Positions 1 to 9,003 are shown, counted from the stretch's first letter. The stretch: 64,000 nt of DNA from Gammaproteobacteria bacterium (GCA_021772935.1 JAJFLA010000031.1:47000-110999), one strand, 5' to 3'. The notes: generated by a model not told the origin, from the sequence alone. Numbers and translations: made by a program.

Positions 1-488
1 TGTTCTCGAATTAAGTTGCCGATCGCATGCAATAAATGGGTTTTGCCAAGACCGGTTCCGCCATATAGCAATAAAGGGTTATAGGCATCACCAGGCTTTT
101 GAGCAATTTGGGAGGCCGCAGCGAAACCGAGTTCATTTGATTTTCCGAGTACAAAATTATCAAAACGGTAACGGGGGTCTAAACCGGTGGACAGCCTGGT
201 TTTAACCGGTGTTTGTTGAGGCTCTTGATTGTCTTCTGTGGTATTGGTGGGCAAGCCGTCCACGATGCTAACTGAGGCTCTTGCGTGATCCAGGTGCTCG
301 AAAATATCCCTGATTCGTTCCAGGTAATGAGTGGTAATATGATCCCGGACATAGGAGTTGGGAGCAACCAATCGAGTCCGATTCTTGCTGCTGACAACTT
401 CGAGTGGGCGAATGAAGGTATTGATGTCTTCAGCCGGCAGTTCCCGCTCAAGGTGTTGAAGGCAAAGATGCCAGATGTTTTGCGCCAT
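1..488 (-). CDS. dnaA: Chromosomal replication initiator DnaA (N-terminal part, cut by window edge)
   Basis: DnaA binds DnaA boxes at the origin and, in its ATP form, melts the DNA to start replication. The reverse strand reads [17 protein letters not shown], the typical domain I opening, then [14 protein letters not shown], and near the window edge the Walker A motif GTGLGKTH (from about residue 144). Only about 162 codons are present; most of the AAA+ domain and domain IV lie beyond position 1. ATG at 488 was chosen because an in-frame TAA lies six codons upstream. It is divergent from rpmH across a putative origin, the usual gammaproteobacterial order. Identity is certain from the motifs and synteny. 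Confidence 0.96.
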   Translation of the reverse strand, partial: MAQNIWHLCLQHLERELPAEDINTFIRPLEVVSSKNRTRLVAPNSYVRDHITTHYLERIRDIFEHLDHARASVSIVDGLPTNTTEDNQEPQQTPVKTRLSTGLDPRYRFDNFVLGKSNELGFAAASQIAQKPGDAYNPLLLYGGTGLGKTHLLHAIGNLIRE

Positions 489-826
489 GCCGCGATCAAA
501 CCATTAGGGTTTTCTGGTGTCCGGCACAAGCACAAATCGGTGTTAAAGTACCAAGACTGTTTTTATCTTTCAGTAACTTACGAAGAATCGTATAATATCC
601 GTCAGGCTGTTTCGGGAGTTTTTAACCACCAAGCCTGAACAGGGGTTAGTCTAACGTGCTGTGGATAACTTGGCTATAGTTGAAAGGTGTCTGGGACATA
701 AAACAAATTTCTCTCGCCAATACCTTGAATGATGGCCTTATACGGGATACTATTCGCCTCTTGTGTCGGCTGACTGTAAAACAGTAAAAAATAGCCCAAA
801 AACGAATTTTATAGAGGTTCCAAAAA
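489..826. other. Putative replication origin region between dnaA and rpmH
   Basis: This 338-base gap between divergent dnaA and rpmH holds no convincing gene. It carries one perfect DnaA box (660-668) and AT-rich stretches before rpmH. In Pseudomonas-like gammaproteobacteria oriC lies in this interval, so the position supports an origin here. Only one consensus box was found by eye, so part of the origin may use weaker boxes or lie on the other side of dnaA. The promoters of dnaA and rpmH must also be here. A short reading frame across 285-638 is a shadow of dnaA. Confidence 0.55.
660..668 (-). promoter_or_regulatory. DnaA box (perfect TTATCCACA)
   Basis: The plus strand reads TGTGGATAA, the exact complement of the consensus DnaA box TTATCCACA. 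It lies 172 bases upstream of the dnaA start, where autoregulatory and origin boxes are expected. Confidence 0.8.
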
Positions 827-961
827 ATGAAACGTACTTTTCAACCCAGTCTGCTAAAACGCGCTCGTAGACACGGTTTCCGTGCCCGTATGGCGACCCG
901 TGGTGGCCGTGCTGTTATTAACGCTCGTCGCACCAAAGGGCGTAAGCGCTTAAGTGCTTGA
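827..961 (+). CDS. rpmH: 50S ribosomal protein L34
   Basis: This 44-residue, highly basic protein ([18 protein letters not shown] at the start, KGRKRLSA at the end) matches L34 over its full usual length. It binds 23S rRNA in the large subunit. It is too short for a standard ORF list and was read directly from the sequence. An AGAGG ribosome-binding sequence precedes the ATG. The order rpmH-rnpA-yidC-mnmE downstream of a divergent dnaA is the classic arrangement. Confidence 0.97.
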   Translation: MKRTFQPSLLKRARRHGFRARMATRGGRAVINARRTKGRKRLSA

Positions 962-1100
962 AAGGCGTAGCCTGCGGCGCTCGTAAGAACCGGGGAAACA
1001 GGTCTGAAAGACAGGGTCTTGCAAACCGGTAAAGCTAGACCAGGCAACGATAAACACGCATTAAAATGCTTAAGGGTCAGAGGTTCACAGGCCAGGAACG

Positions 1101-1499
1101 ATGAAATTTTCCAGGCAATCGCGACTACTCAAGCCGGCAGAATTCAAATTGGTATTTCAAAAACCTATCCGCTCTGGAGACGAGAGTTTCCGAATACTGG
1201 CTCGCGTTAATGGAATCCAGCATCACCGTCTTGGCATGGCAGTATCGAAAAAAGTTTGTGCCAAAGCGGTTGGCCGCAATCGTATCAAACGCGTAGTACG
1301 AGAAAATTTCCGCTCTTGGACGGCAGGAACAGTAGCGGAAGACACGCTGGATTTTGTTGTCCTGCCAACAGCGCTGGCGAAAACTCAAAGCAATAAAGCA
1401 CTGGATGAGTCACTTTTGGCACATTGGCAAAGACTGACCAGAAAAACCATAGACCGGAATCCCGGAATCCGGCAAGACCGATTAAGGACACAGAGATAA
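1101..1499 (+). CDS. rnpA: Ribonuclease P protein component
   Basis: This 132-residue basic protein is the protein subunit of RNase P, which assists the RNA subunit in 5' maturation of tRNAs. The N-terminal FSRQSRLLKPAEFKLVFQ and the conserved RNR box (GRNRIKRVVRE, near residues 58-68) identify it. It lies 139 bases after rpmH, wider than in many relatives. Its TAA stop overlaps the yidC ATG by one base (TAATG), suggesting translational coupling. The C-terminal tail of about 15 residues is poorly conserved. Confidence 0.95.
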   Translation: MKFSRQSRLLKPAEFKLVFQKPIRSGDESFRILARVNGIQHHRLGMAVSKKVCAKAVGRNRIKRVVRENFRSWTAGTVAEDTLDFVVLPTALAKTQSNKALDESLLAHWQRLTRKTIDRNPGIRQDRLRTQR

Positions 1500-3199
1500 T
1501 GGCAAACCTTCGCCCGATTTTGTTGATGGGGTTGCTCGCTCTTTCCTACTTGATGTGGGTGGAATGGCAAAAAGATTATGGCACCCCGTCACAAGCTCAG
1601 CAGGCAACCTCTGTTGCCGGTACATCATCAGACAGCCCACCGATACCGGTACCACAGAATATGCCGTTAGCAGTAGCTGGCGATCTTCCTGTACAGAACA
1701 CGTCCGCCACGTCCGCCACGCCTGAAACGCCTACGCTGGCCATTATGACAGGTGAGAGCGAATTATTGACTGTCACGACCGATGTGCTGGAAGTGGGTAT
1801 CGACCTGGAGGGCGGCACCATAGTGTCGGCCAGGTTGTTGGATTATCCAGTTGAACTTGAAGTATCCGAGATTAAGGTTAATTTACTCAGCAGCTCTGGC
1901 CCAGAGATGTTCATTGCACAGTCCGGGTTGTTGAGTGGTGCTGCAGCCCCCAACCACACCAGCAACTACCAAACAGATAAGATGCAATACACCTTGGGAC
2001 AGGCCGCAGACGAGATTCGTGTACCGCTGACCTGGGATGATGGTAATGGCATCCATGTTACCAAGACGCTTATTTTCAAACGCGGAAAATATGACATCAC
2101 GGTGCGCCACACGCTTTCCAATCATAGTCCTGACAACTGGTCTGGCAGTCGCTACGAGCAACTACAGCGCTCAGTGATTACCGATAAAGACGATGGTGGG
2201 TTCACCAACCCGGGTCGCTACAGTTTTTTCGGAATTGGATTTTACAGTCCTGATGAGAAGTTCGAAAAAGTGGACTTTGATGAGGTTTCGAGCGAACCGT
2301 ACCAGCGCAGTTTTAGTGGTGGTTGGTTGTCCATGGTGCAGCACTATTTCTTTACGGCCTGGATACCGCCCCAGGCTGAAACTGAAAGTTACTCCACACA
2401 GGTTTATTCACCGTCCGGTCTCCCACGATATATCGCCAGGGCTGTATCGCCGCTGGTTGAGGTAGGGGTGGGTGATAGCCACGAATTTGAAAGTCGCTTG
2501 TACGTTGGACCTAAGTTACAGGACAACCTTGAGGAGGTGGCACCAGGGTTGGGCCACACGGTTAATTACGGCATATTTACGATATTTTCAAAACCATTGT
2601 ACTGGTTACTTTCCAACATCCATTCTGTAGTTGGTAACTGGGGCTGGTCCATACTGTTATTGACCGTCTTGATCAAGTTATTATTTTTCAAATTGACCGA
2701 AGCACAGTATCGTTCAATGGCGCGGATGCGGAAGCTGCAGCCACGGATTGAACAACTCAAGGAACGCTATGGTGATGATCGCCAGCGTATGAGTCAGGCG
2801 ATGATGGAGATGTACAAGACCGAAAAGGTTAACCCATTGGGTGGTTGTTTGCCCATTTTGGTGCAAATACCAATATTCATAGCACTCTACTGGGTATTGC
2901 TCGAGTCGGTTGAGCTACGCCAGGCGCCGTTTATTTTGTGGATTGATAATCTGACCGCGCGCGATCCTTATTTTGTCCTGCCAGTGCTTAATGCGGCCTT
3001 CATGATGCTAACCCAGCGGCTCACGCCAACAGCCGGTATGGATCCGTTGCAGCGTAAGATCATGCAGTTTATGCCGATTGGTTTCTCGTTTATGTTTGCC
3101 TTCTTCCCTGCCGGCCTGGTGCTTTACTGGGCAACCAATGCGGGCTTGTCTTTGGCGCAGCAGTGGTACATCACGCGAAAAATTGAAGCCGCTGCGTAG
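1499..3199 (+). CDS. yidC: Membrane protein insertase YidC
   Basis: YidC (566 residues) inserts and folds inner-membrane proteins alone or with SecYEG. An N-terminal anchor (LRPILLMGLLALSYL) is followed by a large periplasmic domain (about residues 30-340). A C-terminal core with about five hydrophobic segments follows and includes NPLGGCLPILVQIPIFIALY. The start was set at ATG 1499, after an AAGGA sequence and at the rnpA stop, rather than 75 bases upstream inside rnpA. The usual small yidD gene between rnpA and yidC is missing. Confidence 0.96.
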   Translation: MANLRPILLMGLLALSYLMWVEWQKDYGTPSQAQQATSVAGTSSDSPPIPVPQNMPLAVAGDLPVQNTSATSATPETPTLAIMTGESELLTVTTDVLEVGIDLEGGTIVSARLLDYPVELEVSEIKVNLLSSSGPEMFIAQSGLLSGAAAPNHTSNYQTDKMQYTLGQAADEIRVPLTWDDGNGIHVTKTLIFKRGKYDITVRHTLSNHSPDNWSGSRYEQLQRSVITDKDDGGFTNPGRYSFFGIGFYSPDEKFEKVDFDEVSSEPYQRSFSGGWLSMVQHYFFTAWIPPQAETESYSTQVYSPSGLPRYIARAVSPLVEVGVGDSHEFESRLYVGPKLQDNLEEVAPGLGHTVNYGIFTIFSKPLYWLLSNIHSVVGNWGWSILLLTVLIKLLFFKLTEAQYRSMARMRKLQPRIEQLKERYGDDRQRMSQAMMEMYKTEKVNPLGGCLPILVQIPIFIALYWVLLESVELRQAPFILWIDNLTARDPYFVLPVLNAAFMMLTQRLTPTAGMDPLQRKIMQFMPIGFSFMFAFFPAGLVLYWATNAGLSLAQQWYITRKIEAAA

Positions 3200-3282
3200 A
3201 GGTCATATTCTGTACAGGGATACCGGCGGGAGACCCGGAACAGATACGGGCTGAACTCACAACCCATATCCACTAAGCTGTG

Positions 3283-4647
3283 ATGATGTCAGCCACTAGT
3301 ACGCCAATGATCACGACAGATACCATTTGCGCTATTGCAACCCCGCCTGGCGCAGGCGGAGTAGGGGTTATCCGTGTTTCTGGTCCCCTAAGCACGGACA
3401 TAGCAAAACAAATGCTGGGTGTATCGTTGCAGCCTCGAAGGGCGCACTTTGCCCGTTTCAAGGACAGGCAAGGACAGACCATCGATTCTGGTATCGCCCT
3501 ACTGTTTGCTGCTCCAGCCTCTTTCACCGGGGAAGACGTTCTTGAACTACAGGGGCATGGTGGCCCACAAATTCTTCAGATGCTAATGGCCAATATCTTG
3601 GCGCTGGGTGCGCGGCAAGCTCGGCCTGGCGAATTCTCTGAGCGTGCTTATCTGAACAACAAACTTGATCTGGTCCAGGCTGAAGCCATTGCTGACCTGA
3701 TCGAGTCTGGTACAGAGGCATCAGCGCGTGCGGCACAACGCTCGCTGGCGGGTGTGTTTTCGGAAGCGGTTAACAAGCTGCAGCAGGAATTGATCGATCT
3801 GCGCGTTTTCGTTGAGGCGGCGATGGACTTTCCGGACGAAGAAATTGATTTCCTGGCTAATAGCGATGTATTGAAAAATCTGGCCTCGGTCAATGACCGG
3901 CTGAAGACATTGTTGGCGCAGGCTCATCAAGGTCAACTACTACGCGACGGGATCAATATTGCCATTGTGGGTGCGCCCAATGCTGGAAAATCAAGTCTTC
4001 TGAATGCACTGGCAGGGCGGGACTCGGCCATTGTTACGGATACCCCCGGTACCACCCGCGATGTTTTGCGGGAACACATATCGTTAGATGGCTTACCCGT
4101 GCACGTTGCGGATACTGCCGGCATCCGAGAGTCTGCTGACCAGGTTGAAGCTGAAGGTGTACGCAGGGCTCGGGCAACGTTGGCGACCGCAGACCTGGTT
4201 TTGTTAGTGGTTGACTCTAAACAAGAGCGTGAACCGCAATTAGCGCTGAAAAATGAAGCGCCAAAGAACATTCCTTGCATTGAAATTTACAACAAGATTG
4301 ATTTGACAAGCAATAAATCCAAAGTGGACGAGGCTTTACTAACGATTTCTGTTTCAGCGAAAACCGGGCAGGGCCTCGACAAATTGATCAACCTGATAAA
4401 AAGCACTGTGGGAGCCTGTGTAAGTTATGAAGGCGTGTTTTCCGCTCGTGCTCGCCACCTCGATGCGCTAAAACGAACGCAGCACCACATCAGGGCCGGC
4501 TATCAGCAACTGGAAAAATACAATGCACCAGAGACCCTGGCTGAAGAGCTGCGTTTTGCACAAAAGTGTCTCGGAGAAATCACAGGGGAATACCTGCCGG
4601 ATGATTTACTGGGGGCCATTTTCTCCAGCTTTTGTGTTGGAAAATAA
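3283..4647 (+). CDS. mnmE: tRNA uridine-5-carboxymethylaminomethyl(34) synthesis GTPase MnmE
   Basis: MnmE works with MnmG to modify the wobble uridine U34 of several tRNAs. The N-terminal formyl-tetrahydrofolate-binding domain begins at TICAIATPPGAGGVGVIRVS. A G domain follows with Walker A GAPNAGKSS (near residue 230), TPGTTRD and DTAGIRE. The protein ends in the conserved FCVGK, whose Cys is family-typical. Length (about 454 residues) is normal. Three start codons sit in tandem at 3280-3288 and another ATG lies at 3307, with no clear ribosome-binding sequence, so the exact start is uncertain. Confidence 0.95.
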   Translation: MMSATSTPMITTDTICAIATPPGAGGVGVIRVSGPLSTDIAKQMLGVSLQPRRAHFARFKDRQGQTIDSGIALLFAAPASFTGEDVLELQGHGGPQILQMLMANILALGARQARPGEFSERAYLNNKLDLVQAEAIADLIESGTEASARAAQRSLAGVFSEAVNKLQQELIDLRVFVEAAMDFPDEEIDFLANSDVLKNLASVNDRLKTLLAQAHQGQLLRDGINIAIVGAPNAGKSSLLNALAGRDSAIVTDTPGTTRDVLREHISLDGLPVHVADTAGIRESADQVEAEGVRRARATLATADLVLLVVDSKQEREPQLALKNEAPKNIPCIEIYNKIDLTSNKSKVDEALLTISVSAKTGQGLDKLINLIKSTVGACVSYEGVFSARARHLDALKRTQHHIRAGYQQLEKYNAPETLAEELRFAQKCLGEITGEYLPDDLLGAIFSSFCVGK

Positions 4648-4659
4648 TGGCCGTACCGT

Positions 4660-4887
4660 TTAACCAGCTTTGCGAATTAGATAAGTGTAAATACCACCCT
4701 CTTCGTTTTGCTCAACCAGTTCATTACCGGTAGTGCGGCAAAAAGCGGCGAAATCAGCCACGGAGCCAGGGTCGGTGGACAGGATTTCCAGCGTGTTGCC
4801 ACCTTCAAGTGATTTCAGAGCTTTCTTAGCTTTAAGAATAGGTAACGGGCAATTCAGGCCCTTTGCGTCGAGTACTTGATCTGCCAT
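4660..4887 (-). CDS. tusA: TusA-family sulfur carrier protein
   Basis: This 75-residue protein carries the TusA signature CPLP at LDAKGLNCPLPILKAKKAL. The Cys accepts a persulfide and hands it to partner proteins. ATG 4887 was chosen over an upstream ATG because AGGAAAA lies at good spacing before it. It follows dsrE2 by 33 bases on the same strand. In sulfur oxidisers TusA and DsrE2 commonly pair to move sulfane sulfur towards rDsr or sHdr systems. That fits the Apr/Sat/Qmo locus 8 kb away, although a housekeeping tRNA-thiolation role is also possible. Confidence 0.9.
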   Translation of the reverse strand: MADQVLDAKGLNCPLPILKAKKALKSLEGGNTLEILSTDPGSVADFAAFCRTTGNELVEQNEEGGIYTYLIRKAG

Positions 4888-4920
4888 AAATATTTTCCTA
4901 AAGGTTGTGTGTTCCAATCA

Positions 4921-5448
4921 TCAGATAAACAGGTTGATGTGGCTTTGTGTCGCCACTTCGATATATGTCGCTGCGCCGCCGATTTCCAAGCCACCAATCA
5001 TGTCGTCCATTCCATACTCGAACATGTCCAGCGTCATCTGGCAAGCAATCAGCCGCGCACCCGCTTCAACGGTCAGTTCGCGAAGTTCCTGAATGGGAGC
5101 AACACCCTTTTTCTTCATCAGGTTTTTCATCATTTTGGATGTAGCAGCATCAATACCAGGAATAGCAGAAACGATATTGGGCATTCCCATGTGCATGCCC
5201 ATCATTGGCATTTTCATGGCAGGGTTACCCAGGGTGCTAACTTGCAGGTCCAGATCTTTCATCAACAGGTTCAGGCCGTAAAAAGTGAAAAACATGGTTA
5301 CCTCAAGTCCCATGGCTGCTGCGGTAGAAGCGAGGATGAAAGGAGGGTAAGCCCAATCCAGGCTGCCTTTGGTGACAATAATGGACATAGTGTTCGGGTC
5401 GATGCCGGGTTTAACTTTCGGGCTACTCATTTCTGCTATGTTACTCAT
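4921..5448 (-). CDS. dsrE2: DsrE2-family sulfurtransferase-like protein
   Basis: This is a 175-residue DsrE/DsrF/DrsH-like protein of the DsrE2 type. MSIIVTKGSLDWAYPPFILA opens a Rossmann-like fold. A Met-rich loop (MKMPMMGMHMGMP, around residues 78-90) and a conserved Cys in LIACQMTLDMF, near residue 138, follow. In this family the Cys carries sulfane sulfur and exchanges it with TusA. It lies directly upstream of tusA in the same orientation, so the two probably form an operon. No rhodanese gene, often the third member, lies next to them. Confidence 0.88.
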   Translation of the reverse strand: MSNIAEMSSPKVKPGIDPNTMSIIVTKGSLDWAYPPFILASTAAAMGLEVTMFFTFYGLNLLMKDLDLQVSTLGNPAMKMPMMGMHMGMPNIVSAIPGIDAATSKMMKNLMKKKGVAPIQELRELTVEAGARLIACQMTLDMFEYGMDDMIGGLEIGGAATYIEVATQSHINLFI

Positions 5449-5669
5449 ATTAATAACTTCTTTTGTTTGCAGGCTGGGACGGTTCAGTATATATAAACCT
5501 GGTGTATTAAGGAAATCGAATGTTCTGTATAAAAAAGAACCCCAAAGGTGCTAAAACCTTTCAATTCAATTTGCCGAAGGGTGGACCAAGTGTGAGAAAA
5601 CTACACTCCGAAGGTGGAAGCGTCTATTATCTGTGCCACCTGATTGAAAGATAATGACTGGACCAAGCA

Positions 5670-6212
5670 TTGAGCCTGCAGACATTAGCCAATATAGCTG
5701 AAATATTCGGCGCACTGCTGGTGATCACCGGTGTCTTCTTTGGTCTGATGGAGGTGCGACACTACCGTCAACAACGGCAAGAGACAGCCACAATGGAAGT
5801 CATGCGGGCCTTCCAGAGTCTTGATTTCAACAGGGCTTTGCGAATGATCATGGATTATGAGCAAGAGTGCCAACGCTGTCGCGAGGACACCATGCCGCAG
5901 GAATTGCAGGATGCAGCGATGTTGGTCAGTACGACACTGGAGGCTGTCGGGCTGATGGTTTTCCAAAGGATCGTACCTTTTCGACTTGTACAGCAACTCA
6001 TGGGTGGCACTATCCAGGCCAGTTGGCGGGTGCTCCAGCCACAGGCGGCGTGGTTAAGGGAAAAGCTTTGTCGTCCTTCTATTCACGAATGGTTCCAGTG
6101 GCTGGCAGAACGACTGGATGAGCATCCCGAGTACCGGGACGAAGTGGGGGCGTATACAAAGTACGGAAACTGGAAACCAGAAACCAGCCCGAGAAAGAAG
6201 CACGAAACTTAG
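5670..6212 (+). CDS. Uncharacterised membrane-anchored protein
   Basis: The function is not recognised. This 180-residue protein has one N-terminal membrane segment (IAEIFGALLVITGVFFGLME, residues 8-27) followed by a cytosolic, mostly helical domain rich in Arg, Gln and Glu with a polar tail. The layout resembles small DUF4760-like proteins. The start is TTG at 5670; no in-frame ATG precedes the membrane segment. It stands alone between divergent dsrE2 and the convergent LysR gene. AAAGGT-GCTAAA-ACCTTT at 5544-5561 in the upstream gap may be an operator. Confidence 0.6.
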   Translation: MSLQTLANIAEIFGALLVITGVFFGLMEVRHYRQQRQETATMEVMRAFQSLDFNRALRMIMDYEQECQRCREDTMPQELQDAAMLVSTTLEAVGLMVFQRIVPFRLVQQLMGGTIQASWRVLQPQAAWLREKLCRPSIHEWFQWLAERLDEHPEYRDEVGAYTKYGNWKPETSPRKKHET

Positions 6213-6261
6213 CTAATGAGCCTCTGATCTATTCAGAGCCCCCCTAAACCAAGTTGCCCCT

Positions 6262-7170
6262 TTAACCCTGCGCCCCAACGAGCAAGGCCCTTTTGCGATT
6301 AATCAATTCGGCCGCAAAGGCTCGAAACGTACGCATTCGCGCGGCATCCCTGAGGTCTGGGTGAGACAACATCCACAGATCATAGCTATCGTATGGTTCA
6401 CAGTTAGGGATACGTCGCAGCCCTTGTACGGTGTCACCGAAAAAACAAGGTAATACCGTCAGGCCCATACCGCATCTCGCCGCCTCTGCTTGTAACACGA
6501 CATCGTTTAGTCGTCCGAAGACCGGCAAATGGGGGAAAGGCGATGCTTTCACCCAGGCAGGGAAGCGTACAGCGTCATCCCAGCCTATCCATCGAGCCGT
6601 GCTGTTGGTGCACGCCGGGTCATTTTCTGCGAGAAACGCTTCACTCGCGTAAAAGCAATTCCTGATCGTGACCAGTTTCCGGCCAACCAGGTCTTCAGGA
6701 GGACCAGCGTCAAGTTTTGAAATACGCAGAGCGATATCGGCCTCGCGTCGGCTCAGGTTAAGCGAGTCGTAAGTGATCATTATATTCAGATCGATATCGG
6801 GATATTGCTGTGTGAATTGCACCAGGTCATCCATCAGCAGGTGGGTCGCAATGATATTTGATGTCGTCAACCGGATCTCACCACTCAGCTGCGCGTCGCT
6901 ACCCTGCAATTGACGCTCAGCGGTGAGCAAAGCATCTTCCGCGCGAACAGCTGATTTCAACAGCAATTCACCAGCACCGGTCAAGCGGTAACCACGGACA
7001 TCGCGGTCGAACAAGCGCACCCCCAGGCCTGTTTCCAGCTGGGCCACCCTGCGTGTGATGGTCGAGTGACTTACACCCTGCCCTGTGGCCGTTGCTCTGG
7101 CTGAACCGCTACGCGCCAACTCCAAAAACAATCGTGTGTCATCCCAGTTTATGGTTCGTTTTTGCACCAT
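6262..7170 (-). CDS. LysR-family transcriptional regulator
   Basis: This 302-residue protein has an N-terminal winged helix (WDDTRLFLELARSGSARATA, then HSTITRRVAQLETGLG) and a LysR substrate-binding domain from about residue 92. LysR proteins usually activate a divergent operon in response to a small effector. The divergent genes here are DUF427-SRPBCC-SDR-haloalkane dehalogenase, 79 bases away, so these are the likely targets. The helix-turn-helix resembles GcvA/DsdC-like members; the effector cannot be told. Confidence 0.9.
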   Translation of the reverse strand: MVQKRTINWDDTRLFLELARSGSARATATGQGVSHSTITRRVAQLETGLGVRLFDRDVRGYRLTGAGELLLKSAVRAEDALLTAERQLQGSDAQLSGEIRLTTSNIIATHLLMDDLVQFTQQYPDIDLNIMITYDSLNLSRREADIALRISKLDAGPPEDLVGRKLVTIRNCFYASEAFLAENDPACTNSTARWIGWDDAVRFPAWVKASPFPHLPVFGRLNDVVLQAEAARCGMGLTVLPCFFGDTVQGLRRIPNCEPYDSYDLWMLSHPDLRDAARMRTFRAFAAELINRKRALLVGAQG

Positions 7171-7249
7171 TATGTTTCATTTCTGTATCTGGTGGGGCGC
7201 ACATTGTCCATATAAACTGCGCATCAAGTCAACAGAGGAATTAAATGGC

Positions 7250-7663
7250 ATGAAAACAAAAGGTCCGGCCCCCGGGTTCATTAACCACACAGACCACCAT
7301 GTGCGAATCATGTCGAGCGATCAACATTGGATGGTTCATGACGGTGAAATGGTTCTTGCACAAAGCCGAAGTGCGCTGGTAGTCGAGGAGACTGGTTATG
7401 AGCGCGTCATATACTTCCCTCCCGAGAGCGTATCAAAACAGCGCTTGATCCAGACTGACGATCGAAGCAATTGCCCATTTAAGGGTGAAGCACGTTATTT
7501 CGTTCTTGCCGGAACTGAAAACAAACAACCTATCGCGTGGACCTACCCGTCAGTTTATGAAGAGGTGGCCTCAATCCAGGGCTACATTGCTTTTTATGAG
7601 GAGCGCGTCTGTCTGAAGGAAGGCAAGTCTGACGACATATTATTTCCGAGTCACCCCGCTTAG
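7250..7663 (+). CDS. DUF427 domain-containing protein
   Basis: This is a 137-residue DUF427-type beta-rich protein, recognised from SSDQHWMVHDGEMVLAQS, the YFPPESV segment and TDDRSNCPFKGEARYF. DUF427 proteins are widespread and their biochemical role is not established. ATG 7250 was chosen because AGAGGAA lies about 10 bases upstream; the long upstream extension overlaps the LysR gene. It is first in a four-gene run with an SRPBCC protein, an SDR and a haloalkane dehalogenase, so a detoxification or catabolic role is plausible. Confidence 0.85.
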   Translation: MKTKGPAPGFINHTDHHVRIMSSDQHWMVHDGEMVLAQSRSALVVEETGYERVIYFPPESVSKQRLIQTDDRSNCPFKGEARYFVLAGTENKQPIAWTYPSVYEEVASIQGYIAFYEERVCLKEGKSDDILFPSHPA

Positions 7664-7715
7664 CCAGGTGTGTTAGACAACAACGTGCCCGCTATAGATT
7701 ATTTTGGAGAAACTC

Positions 7716-8198
7716 ATGCATACAATCGCAGTTAAAAGAGAACTGAAGAACAAGGTCGAAACCGTCTGGGAGGTGCTGGACAATTACGGTGCCATTTACA
7801 AGTACAACCCAGGTGTAGAAACATCAGAAATTCTAGGCACAAAAAAAACAGGGCTTGGAGCGAGCCGCGTCTGTCATTTCTACGATGGCAGTAGCCTCAA
7901 AGAAACCATCACCAAGTATGTTCCAAACCAGGGATATAGTTTTGTGCTTTCTGACTTTGCATTGCCACTGAAAACCGCGACTACGCACTTCCAACTAGAA
8001 CCACTGCCCGGGAACAGGTGCTCGTTATCAGTAACGATCGAGTTTGAGCCCAAGTTCGGTCCGCTTGGTTGGTTAATGGCGAAACTACTGATGCGGCCCA
8101 TGCTTACCAAAGCCCTTAACGGCCTTACTAAAGGTCTTGAAGACCACATGAGATCGGGGCGAACTATCGGCAAGGATGGAGCTTTGCTCGCGGCCTAA
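7716..8198 (+). CDS. SRPBCC-family lipid/ligand-binding protein
   Basis: This 160-residue protein has the START/Bet v1-like SRPBCC outline. An opening strand MHTIAVKRELKNKVETVWEV is followed by GLGASRVCHFYDG, a central sheet and a long C-terminal helix (LTKALNGLTKGLEDHM). Such proteins form a hydrophobic pocket and may bind or convert small lipophilic compounds. GGAGA precedes the ATG at good spacing. It sits 52 bases after the DUF427 gene and 46 bases before the SDR gene in one apparent operon. The ligand is unknown. Confidence 0.85.
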   Translation: MHTIAVKRELKNKVETVWEVLDNYGAIYKYNPGVETSEILGTKKTGLGASRVCHFYDGSSLKETITKYVPNQGYSFVLSDFALPLKTATTHFQLEPLPGNRCSLSVTIEFEPKFGPLGWLMAKLLMRPMLTKALNGLTKGLEDHMRSGRTIGKDGALLAA

Positions 8199-8244
8199 TG
8201 GAAACGATGATGTCTTTTTGATCAGCACAACAGGAAACAGCAGA

Positions 8245-9003
8245 ATGAAATTAACTGGAAAAATTGCGGTAATTACCGGCGGAAACAGCGGCATAGGTTT
8301 CGGCATTGCACAACAGATGGCAGCAGAAGGTGCCCGCGGTATCATAATTGGTCGCAACCGCAAAACGCTCAAGGATGCCAGCAAGAGCCTTGCTGGCGCA
8401 TTCCTCCCGGTACAGTGTGATGTGACCCAGATCGACAGTCTCGAAACCATGTTCAATAACGTAAAAGAACAATTTGGCGGTATCGATGTATTGGTGGTTA
8501 ACGCAGGCGGTGGTATAGGCCCAGGAACGGTGCAGCCCTTTGCTGAGGTAGACGAGCAATCTTACGACGCAATGACCGATCTTAACTTGAAGAGCACGTT
8601 TTTTACGGTACAGAAGGCCTTACCGCACCTGAAAGACGGCGCATCAGTGATTCTGGTTTCCTCGATCGCTGCGCACAAGGCATTCCCCGGAATGTCCGTT
8701 TACAGCGCAGCGAAAGCGGGCGTAAGGACCTTGGCCAGGACATTGTCTGCGGAGCTTATGGGCCGTGGGATACGCGTTAATGTGCTTAGCCCCGGAACCA
8801 TAGATACACCCGTGTTCGATAAAATGGGCTTCACCGATACAGAGGTAACAAATATGAAATCAGGGTTCAAGGATATCATCCCAATGCGTCGCACCGGGAC
8901 GCCTGCGGAAATGGGCGGTGTGGCAGTGTTCCTTGCATCAAAGGATTCGTCCTTTGTCGTAGGTGAAGAAATTGTGGCGGATGGAGGTGTCGTTAACCTG
9001 TAA
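8245..9003 (+). CDS. Short-chain dehydrogenase/reductase (SDR)
   Basis: This is a 252-residue classical SDR. The cofactor motif GGNSGIGFG is near residues 13-21, NAG occurs in VLVVNAGGG, the catalytic Ser lies in ILVSSIAAH and the catalytic YSAAK follows. The C-terminal VGEEIVADGGVVNL is typical. It oxidises or reduces an alcohol/ketone with NAD(P)H; the substrate is unknown. AGGAAACAG precedes ATG 8245. As the neighbour of a haloalkane dehalogenase it could oxidise the alcohol released by dehalogenation, but this is inferred from context only. Confidence 0.92.
   Translation: MKLTGKIAVITGGNSGIGFGIAQQMAAEGARGIIIGRNRKTLKDASKSLAGAFLPVQCDVTQIDSLETMFNNVKEQFGGIDVLVVNAGGGIGPGTVQPFAEVDEQSYDAMTDLNLKSTFFTVQKALPHLKDGASVILVSSIAAHKAFPGMSVYSAAKAGVRTLARTLSAELMGRGIRVNVLSPGTIDTPVFDKMGFTDTEVTNMKSGFKDIIPMRRTGTPAEMGGVAVFLASKDSSFVVGEEIVADGGVVNL

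Noticed and set aside
179..535. Minus-strand frame of 118 codons at the left edge
   Set aside because: It is a different frame from dnaA, which is read continuously from 488 to the window edge with Walker A and domain I motifs.
4876..5496. Plus-strand frame of 206 codons opposite dsrE2
   Set aside because: The minus-strand DsrE2 protein has clear motifs and start; the opposite translation is His/Cys-rich without family features.
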